Source of the DNA: Heloderma charlesbogerti
Taxonomy: Eukaryota; Chordata; Lepidosauria; Squamata; Helodermatidae
Assembly (NCBI GenBank): GCA_026122225.1
Contig: JANEZZ010001381.1
Span: 1 to 64,000 of the forward strand
Direction of reading: 5' to 3'
Length of the DNA stretch: 64,000 bases
Shown: piece by piece, positions 1-10,600 of the stretch
How positions within the stretch are numbered: position 1 is the first letter of the stretch
Layout of the letters: the number at the start of each line of letters is the position of its first letter
Notes under the pieces: model-generated
What the model was told of the DNA's origin: nothing
What the model saw: only the letters and a program-made list of their open reading frames with translations
The model's database searches: none
Made by a program: the position numbers and the translations under genes

Positions 1-719
1 CTCTCCGAGAGGGACGGTGCTTCAGGGCTGCTGGCTCCTCCCGGCTTCTGTGGGCACATGACGAATCAGCCCCTTCTGCTCAGCTTTGAGGTTTGGCCAA
101 GCAGATTGCGACGAGCGGCACACGCTGTTTTGTTTTGCGCGTGTTCCCCCCTGCGGAGGAAGGGGTCCGTTGGTCCCAGACGCCTCCTCTCTCTCATCCC
201 TGACCCAAAACGCTTCCAGAAAGAGTGCAGACAAGGATGCAGCCGGCGGGGTGAGCCTTGAAAACAGGCAGGCTCCATGGTGCGGTGGCCGGCACCCCAA
301 CCGCCCATGTGGCCCCCCGGTCGGATTCTTGGGGGCCAGCCAGCGCTCAGCAGGGGAGCAGCCACTTCGCCATTCGGTCCCGCGCATATCCAGTGAGCAG
401 GGCATGGGGAGGACCCCCGACAGCCCCTGCCAGGCAGGGCGCAGGACTGTGCTGGACTGGGCCAGTGCCTTGACCTGACCAGGCAGCTCTGTCCTGAGAG
501 GCCCAGGGGCGTGCATGGGATGTGCGATGTCGGCCACTGCAATCGGCAGGTGGCTTTTCAGCCACCATCTTGGAAATGGTGGTGGCGGCGGCAGCTTTTA
601 GACAGTTTTCTTGTATTTTTAGTCTTCTTCTTGTTGCCAGCGGCTGAGGGCCATGTGCAGAAAGGTGGGATATACAGGGAAATCAGGAGAGAATGACCTC
701 AAACTAGGCACTAACCGGG
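1..719. other. Intergenic DNA, nothing recognised
   Basis: No exon or known repeat is recognised. A short hairpin (GCCACCATCTTGGAAATGGTGG) sits at about 559-581. Overlapping open frames on both strands look like by-products of GC-rich sequence. Confidence 0.4.
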
Positions 720-1390
720 GAAGCCCAGGTGGCTGCAGTGTCCCGGAGTGCATTTTCTCAGCGTAGGCTGGTATGTCAGCTGCAGCCCGATCTGGAGAGA
801 CGGACCTTGCCTCAGTTATCCATGTGCTAGTGACATCCAGGCTGGACTGCTGTGGTGTACGTGGGGCTGCCCTTGAAGATGGTTCAGAAACTTCCACGGG
901 TGCAGAATGAGGCTGCACGAGGGATGGTGGGGCAAGCTGTTCAGATGACATGACACCTCTGCTGCACCAGCTGCACTGCCTGCCAGCGCATTTCCGAGCC
1001 CTCTTTAAAGCGCTGGGTTTTGGATGGCGCAGGACCAAACTACTTGGAGGACTGCCTCCAGCCATACCAGCCTGCCTGCCCTTTAAGATCAGCAACAGAG
1101 GCCCTTCTCATGTGCCCGCCCTCGTGGGGAGAGAAGAGCACCCAAGAGGCAGCCCCTTCTGTAGTGGCCCCATTTCTCTGGGATGGCCAGCCACCTGTCA
1201 GGCCCCATCCCTGCAGATTTTAAGGAAGGCCCTGGAGACATGCTTGTTTTCTCGGGCCTTCCCCGGGGTGTGTTTAGTGGACTGTTCTGGGTTTTTTAGC
1301 TGCAATGGAGTTCTAGACTTTAGTGCTGTCTGGGCTAGATGTTTTCTTGGTGGTGTTGGTTTTATAAATTTTTGTTGTATTGTGTAAACT
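720..1390 (+). mobile_element. L2-like LINE 3' end, decayed
   Basis: This has the same layout as the element at 10450-11075: stretches corresponding to KALGFG, LEDCL, and GREEHPRGSP followed by a Val-Val-Ala-Pro type run, then an AT-rich tail. It is a non-LTR retrotransposon remnant broken by frameshifts. Confidence 0.6.
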
Positions 1391-1447
1391 TCTGGGGTGG
1401 GGGCGGGGGTGGGAGCTTTTGCCTTTAAAGGTGGCCTAGAAATATTC

Positions 1448-1575
1448 TAAGGGTGCAATCCTATGTGTGTTTAGACAGAAAGCAGTCCTATAGCTCCCAG
1501 CTTTCCCCAGCTGGGAAATTGCTGGGAATTGTAGGACTCCTTTCTGTCTAAACTTGCCTAGGACTGTGCCCTAAA
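1448..1575. mobile_element. Palindromic MITE-like element, family B
   Basis: The terminal inverted repeats read GGGTGCAATCCTATG...TTTAGACAGAAA and its complement, around a palindromic core (CTCCCAGC...GCTGGGAA). The same family recurs at 31344, 36232, 41608 and 55835. Confidence 0.8.
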
Positions 1576-2607
1576 TTAAGTAAACTAACAAGCAGACATG
1601 ACATTAATGTTCATTACCTAAAGATGATGCATGTCAAATGTAACAACTGAATTTCAAAGGTATTCTCACCACTGCCAGGAGTGTCTGTGACCTTGTCTCC
1701 CCCCTAGTTATACTCTTGGATCGGGGCCTCCCCTGCCTAAGTCAGGCTGGTCGGTGCTCCATTGCAAGAATGATGCGAATGAGGAAGGCGGGTTACTGAA
1801 CCCTTGGGCAGATCACCCCTGTGGAGTGGGCCTGCTTGCACTTTGAGGCCCACGTGGAAGAGGGAGCTGTTTTCAGGCCCATCCTTGGAGTTTGGGGGAG
1901 GCCCTGAAGACCGGCTTGTCTTACTTGCTGCAGACAAGTCCTGGGTTATTCTGGCCACCATGAACAAATGGGGGCATGTCTGAGAGTCTCCCTGGGGCCC
2001 CAGAGTGCAGGACACCTGTGTCCTGCACATGGGAAGGTGGTCCCATTTCCCTTTGCTGGCATAGGGATGCCGGGAGACCTGTCCGAGCCTCGCTGTCTTG
2101 GAATCCACACAACCTGTCTCGGAGGAGGAGAGGCTGACAAAGCGAGGAGGGAGACGGGGGCACCTGGTCACGCTTGGCAGGCCTGTGTGAACTTGCGGGG
2201 AGCGGCCCACTCGCGGCCAGTGCCTGACCAGCCTGAGGGAGGCGTGGATCACTCAAACGCTGAGTAAGAAGATGCATGGAGGGGGCAGAGCATCTGTTGC
2301 TCAGCCTGTGAGGGGGAGGGAGGGCCTACGTTAATTAGCGTGCCATAAAATGTCAGGGAACAGAAATCCAAAATGTGGTGATCTCTGGCTGTGTGACGTG
2401 GGGAGTGGGGTGCGGGGGGAGCTCGGGCCCACGGGATGAGGCCTTCCGTGCTTCCAGCCATGGGAAGCCAGGGTATCCTGACTCGGGGCCCAGAAGTGGC
2501 ATGGGAGCAGCCACCTGAGCAGGCTTTTCTTGTCCTTGGGATGTTTTGCGCTGAGCTTCCCGTGGGGGCACCTGGGTGGCCGCTGCAGGGAGCAGGAGTG
2601 AAACACT
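1576..2607. other. Intergenic DNA with a possible decayed LINE fragment
   Basis: 1737-1930 resembles an L2-like remnant. The rest shows no recognised gene or repeat. Confidence 0.35.
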
Positions 2608-2785
2608 TAGCGGATGGGATAAGAGCCCCTGCGTTGCATGCAGAAGGCCCCAGGTTCGGTCCCGCACCTCCAGTAGGGGTGCAAGAAACCTTGGAGAGCT
2701 GCTGCTGCCGGTCAGCGTTGACAGTGCTGGGCTGGGTGGACAAATTTTCTCGCTCAGTGTAATGCAGCTTCCGATGTTCCTAGCT
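2608..2785 (+). mobile_element. tRNA-Ala-like SINE
   Basis: The tRNA-like head has CTGCGTTGCATGCAGAAGG (tRNA-Ala TGC anticodon arm) and a B box. It is followed by a body with CCGGTCAGCGTTGACAGTGC and a tail ATGCAGCTTCCGATGTTCC, matching the other copies in the window. Confidence 0.75.
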
Positions 2786-3349
2786 AAATGCGCCTTTTGT
2801 CTGATCCAGCACAGCACTCCTTGTGTTTCTACACAGCCATCTCCAATCGCATGCCATTGGCCATGTTGCCTGTGGATGATGGGAATTGCACTCCAACACA
2901 TACATCTGTTCTTCTGAGCCAGACTTTAGCCCAGAATGATCTGGTGGTAGTTGCCCAGGTGGTATTTCCCAGGATTGTGATGGTACCGGAGACAGTCACT
3001 CCAGATTCCAGCACTGCCACCGGGGATCATTCTCAGCTGGCGATGGTGGAACTTGAACCCACGACCTTCTGTGCACGGAGCATATGCCTCTGTGTGTGTC
3101 CCTTTGCAATGATGGCACTGGGGCCTGTTCAGCCAGGCAGGCTAGGAGAGGGAGAGAGAACGATGCACAGGCAGGCTGGCCCAGCAGCAAAGAGAACAGC
3201 AGGCTGGAACCAGGGTGGAGGGCCCTTCGGGGAAGCCTGGCTTAGTGATCCACCTGGAGAGAGACCCTGAGCCAGTCCACATGCCCTGAAGGGCGGCCCA
3301 AGGGACAGATCCAGCTTTCACCTCTCTTGGTCCTCCCAGGTAGGAGTAA

Positions 3350-3402
3350 GTACGTGTGTGTGTGTGTGTGTGTATGTGTGTGTGTACACGTGTGCGTGTG
3401 TG
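3350..3402. repeat. (GT)n microsatellite
   Basis: A GT dinucleotide run with a few interruptions. Confidence 0.9.
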
Positions 3403-3483
3403 ATTTCTGAGGAAGGGCCCATCTGCGTTTTTAGGTTTTCTATGGGGGGGGAGTTGGCTAAGAGGTGGGGGGATGGAGCAGTT

Positions 3484-3611
3484 TTCTCCAACCTGGTGCC
3501 CTCCAGATGTGCTGGACTACAAATTACATCTTCTCCAGCCAGTGCAGCATGCTGGTTGGGGAATGCTGGGAGTTGCAGTCCAGCACATCTGGAGGGCACC
3601 AGGTCGGAGAG
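3484..3611. mobile_element. Palindromic MITE-like element, family A
   Basis: Inverted arms read ACCTGGTGCCCTCCAGATGT and its complement, separated by a core with CCAGC...GGGAATGCTGGGAGTTGCAG. This is the commonest element family in the window. Confidence 0.85.
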
Positions 3612-4634
3612 GGCTGCTACCAGGAGAACATGCTGACCTTAAACCAAAACCCTTGGCTTCTGGATGGGTGGCTGGCTGGACGTATAAGCAAGAAAGGCAC
3701 CTGCCCCATAGCTATGTCTCCCTCTGTGGTAGATGGTCCCCTGGGAGGCAGGCAGAAGCCTGGGCTGTAAGACCCTCAGCAGCGGGAGCCAAGCGGCTCA
3801 AGACTAAGAAGCAAAGGTGTGCCATGGTGCCCATCTATCGTTCACCTTTTCAAAACAGATGGGGCGTTTCCTGGGTGGCCGGGGGTGGAGGCGGGAGGCC
3901 TGTGTGGCAAAGTGAGCCCAGGGAAATGATGCTGAGGCACTTGCTTTAAACTGGGCATGACCACTCATGGGGCGCTTGTATTTTGACACAGAATACGCTC
4001 CTGGGCCCTGGACTGGCTGCCTGCCCGCTATACAGAGGCAGGTCTGCTGTTTGCAAAAGCAAGCCAAAGCCTTTTTTGGGAGGGGGCACTGGAGGCACAT
4101 CTGGAGGCCCCCCCATGGCTTGTCCCCACCCACAACCATTCCAGCTTCCCTGTTGCAGGGAGGAAGCCCTGGCTTCCAGCTCCAAAGGCACCCTCCCCTC
4201 CTGCAGGGCTGGGACGCGCAAGATTTGCCACGGCTTATTGGCAATTAGATTCCCAGTGAGTGCCAGAGAGGTGGAGGGAGGAGAGCCCCGTGTTGGATCT
4301 GTCCTGCGTGCCTGGCTATTTTTAGGCCTGCCGCAGCTCCAGGAGCAGCTGCTTGCAAAGGCAGGAGAGGTTGGGGGCCCTGAGACCGGCCAGGGCAGGT
4401 GGTGGGCAGGCTTTCTCACGCAGCTCTGCTGGAGGGCCGCCGGGCTCCTTGGCCCTGCCGTTCCCCAGCTCTTGCATCCTGAGCATGGTGGGTGATGCCT
4501 TTGGCACTACTCTGGCAGGACCCAACCGAGAAAGGGGGCAGGGAGAGCCTGCTCCAAAGCCAGCCCAGGCGTTGCTGCCTGGCCGGGGGTTGATCTCTGC
4601 AGCGCCACCCCAGCATTCTGTTTCCAGCCCCAGT

Positions 4635-4741
4635 GCAGCCTCCAGATGTGTCTGCAACTTCTGCCCTTCCCCAACAGCATGGGCAATGGATGGGTGGTGT
4701 AGTCCAGCACATATGGAGGGCCCCAGGTTTGGGGAAGGCAG
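4635..4741. mobile_element. Family A palindromic element, diverged
   Basis: CCTCCAGATGTGT...GGTGTAGTCCAGCACATATGG inverted arms, with a decayed centre. Confidence 0.65.
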
Positions 4742-4842
4742 GCTGCCCTGGGACATGTGGAATCAGAGTTCCTCTGAGCATGTATGGCCTGCCTCACTGC
4801 TCAGCAGCAACAGCCACGCCCACCCCTTGCATTCACCAGGTG

Positions 4843-4960
4843 TCGTCATTATTATATTTATATTTATATTCCATCTTTCTACTACAGAATGCCCAAGGGA
4901 GCTTATGTCAGAAAGAAACAACAACATAATTTGTAAGAACAGCAGCATAACAACCCCTGT
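4843..4960 (-). mobile_element. AT-rich retroelement tail
   Basis: TATTTATATTTATATTCCATCTTTCT and following AT-rich sequence resemble the reversed tail of a CORE-SINE or LINE. Confidence 0.4.
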
Positions 4961-5399
4961 TTGCAAGGTCCTGTCCAAGCAGAACCTCAGCTAAAGCTGC
5001 CCCCCCCCCTTCCTGGATGGGTTCATTGGAATACGTTTCACACAGTGCTGCAATCCCATCCAGGAGGAGGCCAAGCAGATCTCTTGGGGCTACAGGTCCC
5101 CATGTCTGGGACATGTGGGCAGAGGCCTGGCCCGGAGCTGGGGTGGCTGGGACATTTGCTTTCTGGTGCTCCAGGGCCTTTGGCAGTTGAAGGATCCTTT
5201 CATGGAGCCTGGAGCCTCCCCGCGGCTGGCCAAGCATGTGCTGTGCCACTGGGCCAATGACTTATTCTCCCCAACATTTAGGATGCCGTGGCTCAGACAT
5301 GGTGGGTGTGGAGTTGACCCCAAAGATGGGATAGGCACAGCTGACCCCAAAGCGCATATCGAGGTTTTGTTTCAGGTGGAGAGGCTCAGGAGTTATGCC

Positions 5400-5660
5400 A
5401 AGGTTACTTGAGCTAATGGGATCAAGTGACAGGAAGCCAGATTCCAGCTGAACATCAGGAGAAACTTCCTGACTGTTAGAGCAATGCGACAGTGGAACCA
5501 ATCACCTGGGGAGGTGGTGGGCTCTCCCACACTGGAGGCCTTCAAGACAAGGCTGGACAGCCATCTGTCAGGGATGCTCTGACTTGGATTCCTGCATTGA
5601 GCAGGGGGTTGGACTCGATGGTCTTACAGGACCCTTCCATCCCTACTATTCTATGATACT
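5400..5660 (+). mobile_element. CR1 LINE 3' end
   Basis: CR1 hallmarks are visible: GAAACTTCCTGACTGTTAGA, GGTGGGCTCTCCCACACTGG, GGGGGTTGGACTCGATGG and a terminal TATTCTATGA. Confidence 0.9.
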
Positions 5661-5897
5661 TCCCAGGAAAGGTGGACTTTGGAAGAGGGAAGAGAGAGAG
5701 AGGCAGCCTGCGCTGCAGGGCCGGAAGTACAGACGGGTGAGCTGGGCATGGGCATGGATGCGTGCTTGTCCCAGGCTCTCTGCACAAGGATCCACTTGGT
5801 GGCTGAATCAAGTCCACCGGCATGAATGATCAGCTCAGGTGTTCAGATCCAAGCATGCAAATGGGTCATCTTACAGGATGGGGGCAAGTCATGCCAT
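5661..5897. other. Intergenic DNA, nothing recognised
   Basis: No gene or repeat signature is seen. Confidence 0.4.
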
Positions 5898-6130
5898 GCA
5901 AATTTATTTATTTATTATTTATTTATTTGATTTATTAGCTGCCCATCTGGCTGGCTACCCGGCCACTCTAGGCGGTGTACAATACTAATAACAAATTTAC
6001 ATAATCAACTGAACAAAAAACAAAAACAAAACAACACTGCTCTAAAAAACCTGAACCCACCCCAAATGCCCGCCTGAACAGCCAGGTTTTTAAAGCCTGG
6101 CAGAAGCTCATCAAAGAAATGGTGCATTGG
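5898..6130 (-). mobile_element. Retroelement 3' fragment, reversed
   Basis: A (TTTA)n-type start, then GGCGGTGTACAATACTAATA and CAGCCAGGTTTTTAAAGCCT. This is the reversed 3' end of an L2-like LINE. Confidence 0.6.
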
Positions 6131-6904
6131 GGTCATGATGTCATAATGTATTAAATGTAATCACATCATCATAATCCAAAGTGGAACCAATGGCATGGAA
6201 GTGGTGGTGGGGGCACCATTTGGCTTAGAGCCAGGCCTGTGGCTCCATGTATCGTTCCAGGGATGTAAAGAAGATGCAGTGCTTTGGGGCATGTACAGAG
6301 TGCCTTCCACATCCATCCCCGCCCCCCGCATATTTGTGTTAAGGGCAAAGGGCCAGCTACTTGTCTCGACAGGCAGGGGGGTGTGTGTGTGTCTGGCTGT
6401 GTGTCTCCCTTAAGAGTTGCTACCACAAACCTCTTAATATGGAGCCTGGGGCAGTAACACACCTGCAAGAAAACGCCGGGCAACGCAATCCAGCCACGAT
6501 GGCTGCAGCCTCTCCTGGTAGCTATGCACTCTGCACCCACTCAGGGGCACCCTCGCTTAAAGCTTCCCACAACATATGAAGAGGGATGGGGTGGGAGCGA
6601 TTCAGCAAGGTGAGAAGGTGTTGCCCTCATTCAGGTGCAACGGATGCGTCAGGCTACAAGCCAGGCCTTGGCCCTGCTGGCTGTGGATGATGGGAGTTGT
6701 TCCCCAAGACACCTAGAGGGCACCAGGTTGGGGATCAATTAAACCGGGGTGGGCGGGGAACTTAGCAGCGCCCACCCTTCGGACCCCCCGCAGTTTGGGC
6801 GGCAGGAAATGTGGCCTCCTGAAAACGCCTCTGCCCCGCCCGGGCTTTCCCCGGGCTGCAGTTGCCTCAGTCCCGCGGCTCCCTCTTGCTGCTCCTGCGC
6901 CGCT
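6131..6904. other. DPH1 upstream DNA
   Basis: This holds a partial family A element (about 6680-6740, GAGGGCACCAGGTTGGGG). No exon of the expected divergent neighbour RTN4RL1 is recognised. Confidence 0.4.
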
Positions 6905-6953
6905 TGTATTGCGCCTGGATTGCGCCTTTTATTGCGCCTGGATTGCGTCTCCT
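6905..6953. repeat. Short tandem repeat with four ATTGCG motifs upstream of DPH1
   Basis: ATTGCGCC-like units occur four times as two copies of a unit of about 23 bp (ATTGCGCCTGGATTGCGCC type), about 260-310 bp before the DPH1 start codon. Their function is unknown. Confidence 0.6.
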
Positions 6954-7039
6954 GCCGCGACTTCCCCACTGCATCTTAAATGTGATTTTAACGTCTGCGT
7001 GTGAACTGCTCGGGGGCTTTGCATTCAGCGGTATATGAA

Positions 7040-7660
7040 CACCGCAAGCAAGCACGCTGCCCACCCGCGGCCCTGCGGGCGCCGGACTCCAGCCCCACGC
7101 CGGCTGGGGCTGGCGGGCGCCGGGTCCGCCCGCGGGAGCGGCCCCGCCCCGCCCCGCTCCGCCCCGCCCCACGCGCGCGGCCCCGGCTTGCTCTCGCCTG
7201 CCCGGCTCCGCGCGGCATGGCGGCGCCCGCTGCGGGAGGGGCCGGCGCGGGCCGCGCTCCGGCGCCAGGTGACGGGGCGGGCGGGGCGCGCGGGGCGGGC
7301 GCGCGGGGCGGGCCTCGCCGCCGGGGCGCCCTGGGGCGCTCGCCCCCGGCCCGCCGGCCGCAGCGCACGCGGGGCGGAGGCAGAGCAGACCAGGCCAGGC
7401 CCGAGCGGGCGCAGGGTGCCTCGCTGCGGAGGGGGCCGGGCCGGGCCGGGCCGGGCGCGGGGGGCCTGATGCCCGCGGGGCTCCGTCGGGGGCCGGGCCG
7501 GGCGGAGGGGCCGGGCTCAGCCGTGCGGGGGCAGGGCCCTTTCTGCGCCGGGCCCCCTGCTGCCGGCGTTCCGCGCAGGAGTGGCGGGCGGCGATGCCGT
7601 TGCTCGGGCGGGCCCTCGGCGCACGGGCTGGCCAGCCGCGGAAGGCTTGCGCTTGTGAAC
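7040..7660 (+). promoter_or_regulatory. DPH1: DPH1 CpG-rich promoter and 5' UTR
   Basis: This is a very GC- and CpG-rich stretch around exon 1. It holds a run of GC boxes (CCCCGCCCC repeats at about 7140-7172) 50-75 bp before the ATG and no TATA box. It continues into intron 1 with G-rich repeats. In human, RTN4RL1 is divergent from this side, but I see no RTN4RL1 exon here. Confidence 0.8.
7217..7268 (+). CDS. DPH1: DPH1 exon 1 (coding part)
   Basis: It encodes 17 codons (Ala/Gly/Pro-rich, starting MAAPAAGG) plus one base. The donor is CCAG|GTGACG. The leftover G joins CT of exon 2 to make an Ala codon. The N-terminus is poorly conserved in the family, so the start is chosen from the strong Kozak context and the CpG-rich setting. 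Confidence 0.85.
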
Positions 7661-10600
7661 TGGCCGGGGCTGCTTATTGCTGTTGTCGCTCGTAATTGTG
7701 TTTTGCCGTATTTGCTTGTGTGCTGTGCTTTAAGATTTTGTTTTTAATCTGGATTTTATTGCTAGTGCCTTCCTTTGGCGGAAAGCAGGATCATTCCGGG
7801 TTCTAATGGCTGTTCTGTCGATTCCTGTGCTGTTTATTGGCTTGCATTATATTGTATTTTATCCTTTTGAATATTTGTATTGTATTTTATATTTTTAACT
7901 CTGTTTTAAAGTGGCATTTTAGTTTTTTTTACTGGTTGCCTGCTGCCCAGAGAACATTAGTTATTGGGCGGATTAACACTGTACAAAGAAAAAAGGCGGG
8001 GGGAGGGGCTGCATTCTGGAAAGTTGCGGAGCCAGACCTACTCACCCGGGTGTCCTCTGAACGTTGGTCTACAACCCCCATTTTCCTCAGCCAGCATGGG
8101 TTGTAGTCCAACACATCTGGAGGCACCAGGAGTGGGGAGGCTCAGCTATGGCATCGAACTAGGTTCATAGAATCATAGAATCATAGAATAGTAGGGTTGG
8201 AAGGGGCCTACAAGGCCATCGAGTCCAACCCCCTGCTCAAGGCAGGAATCCAAGTCAGAGCATCCCTGGCAGGTGGCTGTCCAGCCTCGTCTTGAAGGCC
8301 TCCAGTGTGGGAGAGCCCACCACCGCCCCAGGGAATGGGTTCCATTGTCGTATTGCTCTGACAGTCAGGAAGTTTTTCCTGATGTTCAGCCGGAATCTGA
8401 CTTCCTGTAACTTGAGCCCATTATTCTGTGTCCTGCACTCTGGGATGATGGAGAAGAGATCCTGGCCTTCTTCTCTGTGACAACCTTTCAAGTACTTGAA
8501 GAGCGCTGTCATATCTCCCCTCAGTCTTCTCTTCTCAAGGCTAAAAGGTTCTCAAGGTTCAGGGAGACCTGGGTTCAGATCCTGACTCAGCCATGGAGCT
8601 TGCTGAGGGATCTTTGGCCAGTTGTTGTCTTTCGGCCCAACTTTCCTTGCAAGGTGGTCGTGAGGATCAGATGGGGATGGGGGAGAGAGAACCACATGTG
8701 TGGCTTGGAGGAAAGGTGACTTGTAAGGTAACGAATAATTTGTTTCAATACAGGAGGACAGGCCTCTGCACGTGAGGGGCTCACAGTCTGAAAAATAGAC
8801 CTGAGGGAGATAACGGAAGAAGAGGGGAAAGAAACAACTGCATGGCAGTTGCATTGCTTGCACCTAGGCATGGTTACAGGCAATAGGGGACGGGTGGTGC
8901 CAGAGGGTTCAGAGGAAAGGGGGATCTTGAGGAAGGGTTTGAGCGGAGAGAGAGAGAGATGGCATGTCATGTCATATTGGAGGTGCTCTGGGAGGGGGGT
9001 TTGGGCAGCAAGGGAGAAAGTGTGGGGTCCTTTGAGGGAGCAGCAGGAGATCGACAGCCCTACTTTCCCCAACCTGCAGCCCTCCAGATGTTTTGCACTT
9101 CAACTCCCATCAGCCCCGGCCAGCATGGCCAATGTTCAGGAGTGCTGGGAGGTGTAGTCCAAAACATCTGGAGGGCACCAGGTTGGAGAAGACTGCAGTA
9201 GAGGATGGTGGAGACGAAGGGTGATGGAGATGAAGGAGCGAAGTTCATGGCTGTGAATACTTTTCGAGTGAAGAGTGGCAGAGCCCCCCTCCCCCGTCAG
9301 TGATTTGTATCCCGCCTTTCTGCCCTCAAATGGCGCTCAAGATGGCTAACAGTAGAATCCAGATTAAAGACAAATCCCCAAATTGTGCCTTAACAAGTAA
9401 ATTAAAAGCACCATGAAACATACTACAATAAAAGAAATGAGCAGCACCCAACCCACTTTATAAAAAAACCCTTCAGTGACAGACCAGCTCAGATGCCAGA
9501 GGCCTGCCTGGATAAAAACGCCTTTGCCTCCCCCAGCCCCAAATCAAGACTGAAAAGGGGCCTTGCTGGGGGGAGAGCAGACCCCTACAGTTCCCACATT
9601 GGATCTTGCTTCCAGCAGCCCTGATCCAGATTCTCCAAAAGGTGGAATGGGCTAGGCTGGCTCTCAGCGCTGGGCTGGTGGCAGAGCCGTGAGAGCCATA
9701 AGGGTGGCCTTGGTGGAGCAGCCAGTGGGGCAGACACGGATGGGGCTTTGAATCGGTGGGGTGCAGTTTCCTTCTTTTGAAGGGCGACTTCTTTGTGGCT
9801 CATAAGGGTTTTCTTGAGCTGGGGTGGGCAGAAAGGATATGGCTTTGAAAGGGGATTAGACAAACTCCTGGAGGAGAAGGCTACTAGTCCTGATGGCTAT
9901 GCGCTACCTCCAGTCTCGGAGGCAGGATGCCTGTGTATGCCAGTTGCTGGGGAACATGGGCGGGAGGGTGCTGTTGCACTTATGTCCTAGTTGTGGGCTT
10001 CCCACTGGGGCATCTGGTTGGCCACTGTGTGAACAGTATGCTGGACTGAATGGACCCTTGGGCTGATCCAACGTGGCTCTTCTCATGTTCTTATGAGATC
10101 TCCAGATGTTTGGGACTTCCAACTCCTAGCATTCCTGACCAGTGGCCATGCTGGCTGGAGCTTCTGGGAGATGAAGTCCAACACATCTGGAGATCTAACT
10201 TCTGCCCATCCCTGTTCTAGAGGGCTTTGACTGCTGCTATTGCCGAGTTTTAAAGAAAAGAAAAAAAGGAACACTTCTGCTACTGTTGTATTTTTGACAG
10301 TGTGTATGTATGTGTTATATAGCTATTCCAAGACACCCAAAGTGGTGTACAATTATAAAAGTAAAGGATCCAGGCCTATCAATGCCCCTGGCTAGTAGTG
10401 CCTGTCTGGAACCTCCACACTGACACGTCTGCCCTGCCCTGAATGCCGTTTGCTGGGGAATGACAGCTGGAGGGATGGTTCAAAAGCTGCAGCTTGTGCA
10501 AAATGAGAACATATAACACTGCTTCTGCCTGGCTGCCTGTATGTTTCTGAGCCCAATTCAAGGTGCTGGTTTTGATCTATAAAGCCTTACGTGGCTTGGG

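Noticed and set aside
6131..7216. First exon of a divergent RTN4RL1
   Set aside because: Expected from human synteny, but no start codon with a signal-peptide-like frame and donor was found on the minus strand.
7001..7747. Plus-strand open frame of 248 codons over the CpG island
   Set aside because: Arg/Gly/Pro-rich by-product of GC composition; the real coding part is exon 1 of DPH1 inside it.
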